Shown here piece after piece: positions 1 through 8,347 of a DNA stretch of 64,000 nt. Within the stretch, counting starts at the first letter, position 1, and the number at the start of each line of letters is the position of its first letter. The DNA comes from Arcobacter sp. (GTDB lineage: Bacteria; Campylobacterota; Campylobacteria; Campylobacterales; Arcobacteraceae): contig PKUJ01000024.1 in the NCBI GenBank assembly GCA_002869565.1, positions 1 through 64,000 of the forward strand. The letters run 5' to 3'. The notes beneath the pieces were generated by a model. It was not told where the DNA came from and did not search any database. It saw nothing but the letters and a program-made list of their open reading frames with translations. The position numbers and the translations under genes are program-made.

Positions 1-50
1 ACTTCAAGTAAGTAAAGGAATAAAGGGATATTTTTACTAATAATGGAGCG

Positions 51-90
51 TAATAACATTTCATTAGCAAATTAATAACATTTCATTAGC
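51..90. repeat. 22-bp tandem duplication
   Basis: The 18-nt string TAATAACATTTCATTAGC occurs at 51-68 and again at 73-90, giving a 22-bp period. It lies at the 5' side of a short gene remnant and carries stop codons into that frame. Confidence 0.8.
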
Positions 91-198
91 CGTTTTACAG
101 GTAATGAATATACTTTAGAAGAGATGATAATAGATTATCCAGTACATTTTAAATTACATTTAGATGAAATAAAAGAATTAATAAACAAAAAGCTATAG
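79..198 (+). pseudogene. 3' remnant of an unidentified gene
   Basis: An open stretch of about 39 codons ends with TAG at 196-198, eight bases before the next start codon. Its translation looks like a genuine hydrophilic, helical protein C-terminus (ending LDEIKELINKKL). It is cut off upstream by two consecutive in-frame TAA codons inside the 22-bp duplication and has no credible start codon or ribosome binding site. I do not recognise the parent family. A short intact peptide gene starting at the internal ATG at 124 is possible but has no visible Shine-Dalgarno. Confidence 0.4.
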
Positions 199-206
199 GA
201 TAAAAA

Positions 207-806
207 ATGCAAAAAATTCTTGAAGTAACTGATAAAAAAATGATAAAAAAAGTTTTAGATAAGGCAGAGTATGGAACTCTTGCTTTATGTACAAACAATA
301 AACCATACTCCCTTCCTATTAATTTTGTAGAATACAACAATGAAATGTTTTTTCATGGGGCAAAAAAAGGAAAAAAAATTGATTATATAAAAGAGAATGC
401 AAATGCAAGTTTTTCTGTAGTAGAAGCTTATTCCCTACTTCCCTCTTATTTTAGTACAGATACAGGAAATGCAGCACCTGCAACTCATCTTTTTAAGTCA
501 ATAATTATTGATGGTAAAATTGAGTTTGTAGAAGATTATAATAAAAAAGCCCAAGCCCTAGAAGCCTTGATGAAAAAATACCAAAAAGAAGGAAACTACA
601 CACCACTAAATGATACCATGTATGAAAAAATTATAAAAGCAACTTGCATATATAAACTTGTACCTGAGCAAACAAATGCAAAATTTAAACTAGGACAAGC
701 CTTTACTAAAGAGAGATATGAAAGAGTAACAAGCCATTTAAAACAACGAGGTACGCCAAAAGATTTGGAAACGTTGAAGTTGATTGAAGAGTTTAAAAGA
801 GTATAA
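207..806 (+). CDS. Pyridoxamine 5'-phosphate oxidase-like FMN-binding protein
   Basis: 199 residues. The N-terminal half has the split-barrel pattern of the PPOX/flavin-nucleotide-binding (NimA-like) family: a conserved start (residues 8-30, GTLAL) followed by PYSLPINFVEYNNEMFFHGA, typical of the FMN-binding strands. Family members bind FMN or haem and some reduce nitroimidazoles; the substrate here is unknown. The start has a good AGGA ribosome site (TAGGATAAAAAATG). The methyltransferase gene follows after 31 bases on the same strand, so the two may be co-transcribed. Length is usual for the family. Confidence 0.8.
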   Translation: MQKILEVTDKKMIKKVLDKAEYGTLALCTNNKPYSLPINFVEYNNEMFFHGAKKGKKIDYIKENANASFSVVEAYSLLPSYFSTDTGNAAPATHLFKSIIIDGKIEFVEDYNKKAQALEALMKKYQKEGNYTPLNDTMYEKIIKATCIYKLVPEQTNAKFKLGQAFTKERYERVTSHLKQRGTPKDLETLKLIEEFKRV

Positions 807-837
807 TATTTTCTAAAAAATATTAAAAAGAGAAAAA

Positions 838-1410
838 ATGGCACTAAATGACAAATTAAAATGGGATAAAAAATATCAAAATACGCCCTCATTACTTGAA
901 AAAAGAGAGCCTAGTAAAAAACTAATCAACTTACTTACAAAAGTAAAAGGTAAAAAAGCTCTTGATCTGGCTAGTGGAGCTGGTAGAAATTCTATTTATC
1001 TTGCATCTAAAGGTTTTGATGTTGAAGCAATAGATATTTCTCAAGTTGCCCTAAATGAACTTGATAAAAAAGGCTTTAGTAATATCACTTGTAAACTAGT
1101 TGATTTAGATGAATATGAAATATCTAAGAACTCTTATGACCTTATCATAATGACAAATTTTCTTGATAGAAAACTAATACCCAAATTAGCCTCTGCGCTC
1201 AAAACTGATGGCATACTATTTATAGAAACTTATATGCATGATGAGATAAATGAAAAACCACCATCAAATCCTGATTTTTTATTACAAAAAGGTGAATTAA
1301 AAAGTTTTTTTAGTGATGAATTTGAGATTTTAGATTATGATGAATTTGAAAATGAAGCTTATGAATTATATAGAATGAAAAAACAATCAATAGAAGTAAA
1401 AAAACTCTAA
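838..1410 (+). CDS. Class I SAM-dependent methyltransferase (TehB-like)
   Basis: 190 residues. Methyltransferase motif I is clear at about residues 41-56 (ALDLASGAGRNSIYLA), followed by the acidic strand end VEAIDIS (62-68) that binds the SAM ribose, and a motif-IV-like segment YDLIIMTNFLD. The size and motif set match the TehB/small-molecule methyltransferase group, which methylates tellurite or other small acceptors. The acceptor here cannot be told. It follows the FMN-binding gene on the same strand and ends in the gap facing the convergent oxidoreductase gene. Confidence 0.8.
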   Translation: MALNDKLKWDKKYQNTPSLLEKREPSKKLINLLTKVKGKKALDLASGAGRNSIYLASKGFDVEAIDISQVALNELDKKGFSNITCKLVDLDEYEISKNSYDLIIMTNFLDRKLIPKLASALKTDGILFIETYMHDEINEKPPSNPDFLLQKGELKSFFSDEFEILDYDEFENEAYELYRMKKQSIEVKKL

Positions 1411-1442
1411 AACTTCAAGCTAAGGACTTACATAGTAAGTCC

Positions 1443-2012
1443 TTAATTAGCCTCAGCCAAATATTTAAATAATGAAGTAGACCAATCTTGCTTCGATAAA
1501 ATATCTTTATACTCTAAAGCTTTTTCTTTAAGCTCTTCATCTGTTATCTTTAAAGCACGATGAACCTTAAATGTAGATGTAAAAATCATATGAGTAAACT
1601 TTGCAGTTATCTCAAAAGGTTTTAATATCTCATTAATACTTGCTTGTATATATGCCCCTGATTGATATGCATATTCTGGCGAGCCAATTGTAATTGCTAT
1701 TTTAAACTCTTTATTTGCAAGTTTATAACCATCACTTCCATATGCAAAACCATATTCCAAAACCTTATCTTGCCAATCTTTTAATAAGCCAGGAGAACTA
1801 AACCAATAAAGAGGAAACTGAAATACAATCCTGTCATGTTCTAACAAGAGTTTTTGTTCTTCTTTTACATCAATATCATCAAATGACTTATACTTTGAAT
1901 ACAAATCATTAATAGTTATAAAAGGCTCATCTTTTATACTATTAACCATCTCTTTATTTAATCTTGATTCTTTCATATTAGGATGAGCTAATATAACCAA
2001 TGTTTTTTTCAT
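1443..2012 (-). CDS. NAD(P)H-dependent flavodoxin-fold oxidoreductase (MdaB/KefF-like)
   Basis: 189 residues with the flavodoxin-like quinone reductase pattern: N-terminal strand TLVILAHPNMKESRLNK, the FMN-loop region RIVFQFPLYWFSSPGLLKDW (about 83-102), and the ITIGSPEYAY segment. Such enzymes carry out two-electron reduction of quinones, or regulate potassium efflux systems when located next to kef genes; none is nearby. Its promoter region carries an inverted repeat also present before the HxlR-linked operon at 33.4 kb, suggesting shared control by electrophile or quinone stress. Ribosome site AAGGAAAG precedes the ATG. Confidence 0.85.
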   Translation of the reverse strand: MKKTLVILAHPNMKESRLNKEMVNSIKDEPFITINDLYSKYKSFDDIDVKEEQKLLLEHDRIVFQFPLYWFSSPGLLKDWQDKVLEYGFAYGSDGYKLANKEFKIAITIGSPEYAYQSGAYIQASINEILKPFEITAKFTHMIFTSTFKVHRALKITDEELKEKALEYKDILSKQDWSTSLFKYLAEAN

Positions 2013-2036
2013 TATACTTTCCTTATATTCTATTGC

Positions 2037-2055
2037 ATTACTTTAGGTAAGTAAT
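2037..2055 (-). promoter_or_regulatory. Putative HxlR-type operator before the oxidoreductase gene
   Basis: ATTACTT-taggt-AAGTAAT is a perfect 7-bp inverted repeat with a 5-nt spacer. A minus-strand TATAAT (plus coordinates 2064-2069) lies just upstream, so the repeat would cover the transcription start, as expected for a repressor. The 18 nt at 2042-2059 are identical, in reverse complement, to 33359-33376. Confidence 0.6.
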
Positions 2056-2180
2056 AGAAGTATATTATAATATTAGATTTTAAATAATACTTAAAAATAT
2101 AAAATACTCTGTTTTTTTTCAAACACTTTATTTAAACTATTAAGATATACTGAATAAATAAACTTAAGAAAGGAATTACA

Positions 2181-2285
2181 ATGGCAAAGGGAAAAGACGT
2201 ACAAAAATCTGTTAAAACAGAACCTGCAAAATCATTAAAAGAAAAAAAAGCTGATAAAAAAGCTAAAAAAGCTTCAAAGAAATAA
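2181..2285 (+). CDS. Small lysine-rich basic protein
   Basis: 34 residues, about 14 of them lysine, with no cysteine or aromatic residue. It starts MAKGKDVQKSVKTEP and ends in a run of alanine/lysine repeats. A strong ribosome site (AGAAAGGAATTACA) and a clean ATG and TAA support translation. The composition suggests a disordered nucleic-acid- or ribosome-associated peptide, but this is inference and I assign no function. It stands alone, convergent with the phosphoesterase gene whose stop is only 15 bases away. Confidence 0.6.
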   Translation: MAKGKDVQKSVKTEPAKSLKEKKADKKAKKASKK

Positions 2286-2299
2286 TTGATTAAATTTAA

Positions 2300-3121
2300 T
2301 TAATCAATTATCTCTCCTTTTTCATCATAAAAAGGATATGGACCTTCAAACTTACCAATATAACTAGTATGAGTAGTAAGGCCTTGTTCTTCAGTCAAAT
2401 AATGTACTTGTATAGATGGAGGTTCCATTATAAACTCTGCTTTTGCATCTTTTCGTAAATCAAGAGCAACTTGATGGGAAGGTGAAGCAGCAGTTAATAC
2501 AATAATTTTATTCCAAAGTGTAGTTGAGACTCTATGAACATGTCCACATGCTAAAGCTAAAACTTGTTCATATTTACCTAATAAATTAGCCAAACATTCT
2601 TTTCCTATTTGAAGATTTTGTACATCCATATGCTCTATTCCAATTTTTATAGGAGGGTGATGTATAAAAAGAAGTACTTTTTTATCAGGAAATTTATTTA
2701 ATTGTTTTTCAAGCCATAATAAACGCTCTTCATTAAGTCCACCATAAGATTCTCCTTTAATTGAAGAATCTAATCCAATTATACGTATAGGAAAGTTTTC
2801 TATTACCAAACTTAAGTGATTATTTTCCTCAAACCAATTATACTCTTCAAATTCTCTCTTTAAATTTTCAGCATTATCATGATTTCCAGGAATAGCATAA
2901 AAAGGGACATCAAGTAACTTAACTATCTCTTTAAATAATTTATACTCTTCATTAGTTCCATTATCCGTAATATCTCCTGTAAAGATAACTAAATCAGGTT
3001 TTGGATTGAGATTATTTATATGAATAACACAATTATAAAGCGCTTTATGTATATCTACTTTGTTGTATGCCAACTTTCCTTTAGATTTTATATGAGTATC
3101 TGAAACTTGAACAACAATCAT
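2300..3121 (-). CDS. Calcineurin-like metallophosphoesterase (Icc/CpdA-type)
   Basis: 273 residues with the class III phosphodiesterase metal-binding motifs in order: VSDTHIK (D-x-H, residues 6-12), FTGDITDNG (GD, about 48-56), PGNHDN (GNHD, about 77-82), HHPP, and CGHVHR (GHxH). Relatives hydrolyse cyclic nucleotides or other phosphodiesters in the cytoplasm. Its start overlaps the stop of the upstream ABC ATPase by four bases (ATGA), so it is translationally coupled to the importer. This suggests the imported compound is a phosphodiester or phosphonate that it processes. No signal peptide. Confidence 0.85.
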   Translation of the reverse strand: MIVVQVSDTHIKSKGKLAYNKVDIHKALYNCVIHINNLNPKPDLVIFTGDITDNGTNEEYKLFKEIVKLLDVPFYAIPGNHDNAENLKREFEEYNWFEENNHLSLVIENFPIRIIGLDSSIKGESYGGLNEERLLWLEKQLNKFPDKKVLLFIHHPPIKIGIEHMDVQNLQIGKECLANLLGKYEQVLALACGHVHRVSTTLWNKIIVLTAASPSHQVALDLRKDAKAEFIMEPPSIQVHYLTEEQGLTTHTSYIGKFEGPYPFYDEKGEIID

Positions 3122-4191
3122 ATTTGTCCCTCTTTAGGCATTAAAATAAGAAATGATTCATTAATTGTAAAATTAATCTCTTGTCCTACTGAATATATAT
3201 TATGATTGTCTGTTTCTATTACAACTTCACGTTCAGATTGCATATCTACAATCAATTTAGTTCTATTACCTAAAAAAAGACTATTTTTTAATACCCCTTT
3301 AAAAGGCGTATCTTTAGAATCACTTATTATTACATCTTCTGGTCTAAAAAGTACATCTACATGGCTTTCATCTTTTAAAGATGAAGAGGAATGAGAAAAT
3401 TGATGTCCATCTATATTTAATAAACCAGAATTAAACTTGCCCCTAAAACGATTAATTGTACCTATAAATTCAGCAGTAAAATTATTTGAAGGTTGATGAT
3501 AAAGCTCAGTAGGAGTACCTATTTGAGAGACTTTTCCATTATTCATAACAACAATCCTATCACCTAATTCCATAGCTTCTTCTTGGTCATGGGTGACATA
3601 AATAGCTGTAATACCTAATCTTTTCAACAGTGAATTTATTTCAACTCTTAAATTATTACGAAGTAGAGCATCCAAAGCACTTAATGGTTCATCAAGTAAT
3701 AGTACCCTTGGATATGTGGCAATAGCCCGAGCTAAAGCAACTCTTTGACATTGGCCTCCTGATAATTGATTGATTCTTCGATTGGCTAAATTAGTGATAT
3801 TCATCATCTCCAACATTTCATTAACTCTAATATCAATTTGTTCTTTTTTCATCTTTTGAACTTTTAATCCATAAGCAATATTATCTCTAACATTCATATT
3901 AGGAAAAAGAGCATAAGATTGAAATACCATACCAATATTGCGTTTTTCTATTGGTAAAGAAGTTACATCTTCGCCATCAAATAATATCTTTCCTCCTTTA
4001 TCAACTTCTTCTAATCCTGCAATTATTCGTAAAAGTGTAGTCTTTCCACATCCAGAAGGACCTAGTAAAACTATTGTCTCTCCACCTTTTATTTCCAAAG
4101 TAAAGGGTTCTAATACTTGAGTATTATCAAAAGTTTTTGCACAAGCTTCTAATTGTATTTGCGTTCCATGAAATTGAGTACTTATCATCAA
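3118..4191 (-). CDS. ABC importer ATP-binding protein (PotA/FbpC family)
   Basis: 357 residues. The nucleotide-binding domain is complete: Walker A GPSGCGKT (44-51), Q-loop Q91, signature LSGGQ (143-147), Walker B VLLLDEP (163-169) and H-loop His201. A C-terminal TOBE-like region (about 270-357) is typical of ATPases of iron, polyamine, thiamine and aminoethylphosphonate importers. Its stop overlaps the phosphoesterase start, and its start overlaps the stop of the second permease gene by four bases. Substrate cannot be read from this subunit. Confidence 0.9.
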   Translation of the reverse strand: MMISTQFHGTQIQLEACAKTFDNTQVLEPFTLEIKGGETIVLLGPSGCGKTTLLRIIAGLEEVDKGGKILFDGEDVTSLPIEKRNIGMVFQSYALFPNMNVRDNIAYGLKVQKMKKEQIDIRVNEMLEMMNITNLANRRINQLSGGQCQRVALARAIATYPRVLLLDEPLSALDALLRNNLRVEINSLLKRLGITAIYVTHDQEEAMELGDRIVVMNNGKVSQIGTPTELYHQPSNNFTAEFIGTINRFRGKFNSGLLNIDGHQFSHSSSSLKDESHVDVLFRPEDVIISDSKDTPFKGVLKNSLFLGNRTKLIVDMQSEREVVIETDNHNIYSVGQEINFTINESFLILMPKEGQI

Positions 4192-5012
4192 TTCACTCCT
4201 TTTTTTATATTATTGTCATCTCTTTTTTTAGAACTTTGTTTTATATTTCCAAAATATTGTAAAGCAATTAAAAGTGGTAAAATCATTACTAAAAATATTA
4301 GTGTATATGCGCTACCAATCTCTAATCGCATTGAAGCATAACTATCAGCTAAACCTACAGGAAGAGTCTTTGTCAAAGGAGTATGTAACATCCAAGTGAG
4401 ATTAAATTCTCCAATTGAAAGGGTTAATACCATAAGCGAACCTGCTAAAATACCTGGCATACAATTGGGAATAATTATAGTAAAAAGTCGTCGCCAAAAT
4501 TTTGCGCCTAAACTAGCAGCTCCATCTTCAAGTGTTTTAAAATCTATACTATGTAAAACAGCAAGAATTGAACGTACCATAAAAGGTAGAGTATAAAGGA
4601 CATGTCCAACTAAAATAAATGTCCAACTCATTCTAAAATCACGAATTCCTCCATACGAAATAATCAAAGCAAGAGCAATTGCCAAACCTGGAATTGCAAC
4701 TGGTAAAACTAAAAATTCTTCAATCAAACGAGATAATTTACCTTGCTTTTTAGCTAATACATAAGCAGTTGGAATACCTAATATCAAGGTGACAATAAGA
4801 GTACTTAACGCAATATAAATTGAACGATAAATAGTATCAAGGTATAAATCAAAAACTTCCAATATCCATTTAAAAGTTAATCCACTTTTAATACCTATAA
4901 AATAGTTCTCTGTTAAACCAGCAGTTATTGACATAAGTACAGGCACAATCAAAAAAGCACAAACTAAAAGAGTGAAAATTAATTGAGAATAAAAAAGTAT
5001 AGGTCTTTTCAT
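4188..5012 (-). CDS. ABC importer permease, second subunit
   Basis: About 274 residues from the start MKRPILFYSQLIFTL, with six predicted membrane segments and the EAA-like loop LEDGAASLGAKFWRRLFTIIIPNC that contacts the ATPase. It resembles PotC/FbpB-half permeases. A longer frame runs to 5072, but the ATG at 5012 has an AGGA ribosome site and follows the stop of the first permease by a few bases, whereas the longer form would overlap that gene by 56 bases. Fourth gene of the LacI-controlled operon. Confidence 0.85.
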   Translation of the reverse strand: MKRPILFYSQLIFTLLVCAFLIVPVLMSITAGLTENYFIGIKSGLTFKWILEVFDLYLDTIYRSIYIALSTLIVTLILGIPTAYVLAKKQGKLSRLIEEFLVLPVAIPGLAIALALIISYGGIRDFRMSWTFILVGHVLYTLPFMVRSILAVLHSIDFKTLEDGAASLGAKFWRRLFTIIIPNCMPGILAGSLMVLTLSIGEFNLTWMLHTPLTKTLPVGLADSYASMRLEIGSAYTLIFLVMILPLLIALQYFGNIKQSSKKRDDNNIKKGVN

Positions 5013-5016
5013 AATC

Positions 5017-5838
5017 TTATCCTGCCATCGCTGTATTATTATCTGATAAACTACGAGAAATATATAAAACAATCCAAGTAATTAATCCCAGTACCACACT
5101 TAAAGTTGCAGCACCCACAATATTTGCATTTAAAGTAAACTCTGTATAAATTGTCATAGCCAAAACATCAATATTTGTCGCAAGTGTAAAAGCTGTACCA
5201 AAGGCTCCCATAGAAGTCGCAAAACAAATTGCTCCAGAAGCTATCAATCCTGGTTTTAAAGCAGGTAGAATTACATCTACAATAATTCTAAATTGTGAAG
5301 CACCTAAAGAACGAGCCACCTCTTCTAATGCTGGATCCATTTTTTCTGCCGTTGCAATTATTGTTAAAATCACCCGAGGAATAGAAAAGTAAAGATACCC
5401 TAAAAAAAGTCCCATAATAGAATAAGCAAAAACAACTTTTTCTCCAACTAATAGATTACTTATCATACCTATAGCTCCTTGTTGTCCAGCCAACATGATT
5501 ACCATAAAGCCAATGACAACACCAGGAAAAGCCAAAGGGAAAACTAAAATTGACTTCAATAAATCCCTTCCAAAAAAACGATGTCTTTCTAAAAATACCC
5601 CAGAAATAGTTGAAATAACAAGGGCTGTTATCGTAACTGTAACTGAAAGTAGAATAGTGGCAATAAGACTTTCAAAGTTACGTGCAGATGTAAATATATC
5701 AAAATAAGCAGCCCAGCCTTTTTCACCATTACCTGCAATTAAAATTAAATGTATCATTGGTAATATAAAAAATGCCATACAAAAGATTAAAGTAGGAGCT
5801 ATAAGAAACATATACTTATTATTTAAATTTTTTTTCAA
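5017..5838 (-). CDS. ABC importer permease, first subunit
   Basis: 273 residues, six predicted membrane segments, with the EAA motif LEEVARSLGASQFRIIVDVILPALKPG. This is the PotB/FbpB-type partner of the following permease; the pair makes the heterodimeric channel in the inner membrane. It follows the binding-protein gene after about 100 bases containing a strong hairpin, which could lower its expression relative to the binding protein. Confidence 0.85.
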   Translation of the reverse strand: MKKNLNNKYMFLIAPTLIFCMAFFILPMIHLILIAGNGEKGWAAYFDIFTSARNFESLIATILLSVTVTITALVISTISGVFLERHRFFGRDLLKSILVFPLAFPGVVIGFMVIMLAGQQGAIGMISNLLVGEKVVFAYSIMGLFLGYLYFSIPRVILTIIATAEKMDPALEEVARSLGASQFRIIVDVILPALKPGLIASGAICFATSMGAFGTAFTLATNIDVLAMTIYTEFTLNANIVGAATLSVVLGLITWIVLYISRSLSDNNTAMAG

Positions 5839-5904
5839 TTTCTACCTTTTTTATTTATATCAACTATAAAAGCTTGATTTTTAGTACTTTATAGTTCATA
5901 CAAA

Positions 5905-5936
5905 TTAAAAACATAGCAAAAGAGCTATGTTTTTAA
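5905..5936 (-). terminator. Intra-operon hairpin between binding protein and permeases
   Basis: A 13-bp perfect stem (5905-5917 with 5924-5936; core ACATAGC/GCTATGT) and a 6-nt loop, with T-rich flanks on both strands. It lies directly after the binding-protein stop on the transcribed strand, a usual place for partial termination or mRNA stabilisation that keeps the binding protein in excess. Confidence 0.75.
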
Positions 5937-5942
5937 ATTTAA

Positions 5943-6965
5943 TTATCTAACTTCGTTTAAATAACGTTCTCTAAAGTTATTTTGAACAGCAGCCATTTTT
6001 TTATAATCAACAGGTTTTGAACGTACATAATCACTTGAAGGAAGGAATTTTTTCGCTATTTCAGGTGACATTGCCGATGCACGAATTGGTCTTAAAAATG
6101 CATTTGCCCATACTTTTTGTCCTTTGTCTGACATAACAAAATCTAAAACTTTTTTTCCATTTTCAGGATTTGGACTATTTTTTACTAAACTCATAACATA
6201 AGGAACAACAACTGAACCTTCTGATGGAATAACAAATACAACATCGGCTTTATCTTTATATTTTGCACGGTAAGCATTAAAATCATAATCTAACAAAATT
6301 GGAATTTCCCCAGAAAGAACTCTTGCATATGAAGTTTGTTTAGGAACAATTGGGTGATTTTTAGAAAGCTTTTTAAAGTAATTTATTCCAGGAGTAAAAT
6401 CATCTAATGTTCCTCCCATAGCTCTATTGATTGCAACAGCACCAGCATAACCAACAAACGCACTACTTGGATCTAAATATCCAACCATACCTTTATATAT
6501 TGGATTTAATAAATCATTCCATGATTTTGGAACAGGAAGACCATGAAGAGCAGCTTTATTAATAAATAAACCAATAGTCCCTGAATGAATAGCAAACCAA
6601 TACCCATCTGGGTCTTTAAGTCCCTTAGGAATTTCATCCCAGTGTTTTGGTTTATATGCACTTACTACGCCTTTTTCTTTTGCTTTAATACCAAAAGATA
6701 CGCCATAATATGCAACATCTGCAACTGGACTTGCTTCTTCAGTTATAAGTTGTGATAATGTTTGCCCAGAATTTTTATTATCCTGAGGAATAGCAATACC
6801 AGTATTCTTTTTTATCTCTTTTAATTGAGTAGACCAATCTGCCCATTGAGGAGGACAGTTGTAACAAATTGCACTTTCAGCCATAAGACTATTAGCTGTT
6901 AAACTAAATAAAAGTACTAATATACTTTTAGATAGAAAATTATTGATTAACTGATTTCTAAACAT
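5943..6965 (-). CDS. Periplasmic substrate-binding protein of the ABC importer
   Basis: 340 residues with a Sec signal peptide (hydrophobic core about 14-28, cleavage expected after SLMA). The mature part has the family 1/6 binding-protein layout used for iron, thiamine, polyamines and aminoethylphosphonate (DVAYYGVSFG, GTIGLFINKAALHGLPVPKSWNDLLNP, SGEIPILLDYDFNAYR). The mature N-terminus has two cysteines (CYNC). First structural gene after the LacI-type repressor, with the 22-bp palindrome 20 bases before the start and a TATAAT beyond it. Ligand unknown; an organophosphorus compound is my inference from the linked phosphoesterase. Confidence 0.85.
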   Translation of the reverse strand: MFRNQLINNFLSKSILVLLFSLTANSLMAESAICYNCPPQWADWSTQLKEIKKNTGIAIPQDNKNSGQTLSQLITEEASPVADVAYYGVSFGIKAKEKGVVSAYKPKHWDEIPKGLKDPDGYWFAIHSGTIGLFINKAALHGLPVPKSWNDLLNPIYKGMVGYLDPSSAFVGYAGAVAINRAMGGTLDDFTPGINYFKKLSKNHPIVPKQTSYARVLSGEIPILLDYDFNAYRAKYKDKADVVFVIPSEGSVVVPYVMSLVKNSPNPENGKKVLDFVMSDKGQKVWANAFLRPIRASAMSPEIAKKFLPSSDYVRSKPVDYKKMAAVQNNFRERYLNEVR

Positions 6966-6984
6966 GATTTTTCCTTTTTTTATT

Positions 6985-7006
6985 TTAATGTAAACGTTTA
7001 CATTAA
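6985..7006 (-). promoter_or_regulatory. LacI-family operator, perfect 22-bp palindrome
   Basis: TTAATGTAAACG/CGTTTACATTAA is symmetric over 22 bases, with the central CG typical of LacI/GalR-family sites. A minus-strand TATAAT at 7015-7020 places the predicted transcription start at about 7008, so the operator covers +1 to +22 of the binding-protein transcript. The adjacent LacI-type gene is the obvious regulator. Confidence 0.85.
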
Positions 7007-7079
7007 TTATTGAAATTATAAACTACAAAAATTACCTTTTGATTACAAAGAGTAAATCATGAATATAAATATATATGAT

Positions 7080-8090
7080 TTATTGATTTTTGGGTGGAGT
7101 TGAAGTAGTTCCTGCCATTTTAAGTTTATATGGTAATAATATTGTTTGAGGGGTTGAATTATCAATAATAAGACTAAGAAGTTGTTTAAATGCTTCTTTT
7201 CCCATATCAATAGAAGGCTGTACAACAGTAGATAGAGTAGGCTCTATTAATTCTCCAATTTTTATTCCATCAAAACCAATAACAGATACATTATTGGGTA
7301 CTTGGATATTTATTCTTTTTAATAAAGAAATTACATTTAATGCGATTGCATCATTTGAACAAAAAAGTGCGGTAGGAGGATTTGCTTTAGAATAGATTGA
7401 TTTTAGTTCTTCTTCTATATTTGCTTCAGTTGAATCTATTTCAATTAACTTTGTATTATTAAATCCTCTTTTTTTTAAATATTTAACAAAGGCTTGTTGT
7501 CGTAATATTGCCCTATCTGATAGATTTTGTGAAATACTTATCATGCCAAAACGTGTATGTCCCAGATCTAAAAATGCTTTTGCAACATCTTCTGAAGCTT
7601 TCGCATTATCAATACTCACAATGCTTCGATTAGGATTTAAAGTATTATTATAAAGTAAGACATAAGGGACTTTTTCTTTATCTAACTTTTTTAAAAAAAT
7701 ATTATCTTGTTCACATGAGACAGTTAGAATAAGCCCATCTACTCCATTACTTAATAAGGCTTCGATTGCACTTTCTTCATAAGAAGAATCATATTCTGTA
7801 TTTGTGATTAATATAGTATAGCCATACTCTCTAGCTAATTGTTGAATACCCGTCATGGCATCTGAAAATACTGGGTTAGAAAGACTTGGTAACATTACAC
7901 CTATTAATTTAGATTTACCAGTTCTTAGACTTCTTCCTATGATATTTGGTCTAAATTTTAACTCTTCTATTGCTAGTTCAATTTTTTTAGCAGTTTGAGA
8001 ACTAACATTTCCTGTTTTATTGATATATCGAGAAACAGAAGCTATTGAAACACCTGCACTTTTTGAAACATCTTTTATCGTTAATGCCAA
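7080..8090 (-). CDS. LacI/GalR-family transcriptional repressor
   Basis: About 336 residues. The N-terminus ALTIKDVSKSAGVSIASVSRYIN is a canonical LacI helix-turn-helix, followed by the hinge region (RPNIIGRSLRTGKSKLIGVMLP) and a periplasmic-binding-protein-like effector domain (IGFDGIKIGELIEPTLSTVVQP near the C-terminus). I chose the TTG at 8090 because AAAGGA lies at proper spacing before it; the ATG at 8096 abuts that site. The ligand-binding domain implies a sugar or sugar-like/nucleoside effector. It lies upstream of the importer it probably represses. Confidence 0.88.
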   Translation of the reverse strand: MALTIKDVSKSAGVSIASVSRYINKTGNVSSQTAKKIELAIEELKFRPNIIGRSLRTGKSKLIGVMLPSLSNPVFSDAMTGIQQLAREYGYTILITNTEYDSSYEESAIEALLSNGVDGLILTVSCEQDNIFLKKLDKEKVPYVLLYNNTLNPNRSIVSIDNAKASEDVAKAFLDLGHTRFGMISISQNLSDRAILRQQAFVKYLKKRGFNNTKLIEIDSTEANIEEELKSIYSKANPPTALFCSNDAIALNVISLLKRINIQVPNNVSVIGFDGIKIGELIEPTLSTVVQPSIDMGKEAFKQLLSLIIDNSTPQTILLPYKLKMAGTTSTPPKNQ

Positions 8091-8347
8091 AATCATCCTT
8101 TAAACTAATAACTAATTAGTAAAATGATTTTATCTTTTTTCTAATTTAAATGGACTTACAAAATAAAAAATCACATTAATAATGAAAAACAAGATATTGC
8201 TATTATTAACTTCTAATGTACTTTTGATATATGTATTTTTTAAATATTAGTTGGCTTTGTCGCTCAAAAATATAAAGAGGGTGTAGTTATAATTCATGAG
8301 ATAGATTAAGTGTCTAATAGGCTAAATCTAAAATTTTCTTAATTTTT

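Noticed and set aside
51-90. CRISPR-like repeat
   Set aside because: Only two 18-nt copies with a 4-nt spacer; it is a simple tandem duplication, and no cas genes are present.
596-892. Minus-strand open frame of 98 codons opposite the FMN-binding gene
   Set aside because: It is the antisense of a clear coding region, rich in Phe/Leu as expected for the complement of AT-rich lysine codons, with no ribosome site.
8097-8347. Possible small gene or RNA in the 250-bp gap between the LacI-type and DauR-like genes
   Set aside because: No open frame with a ribosome site and no convincing hairpin or promoter was found.
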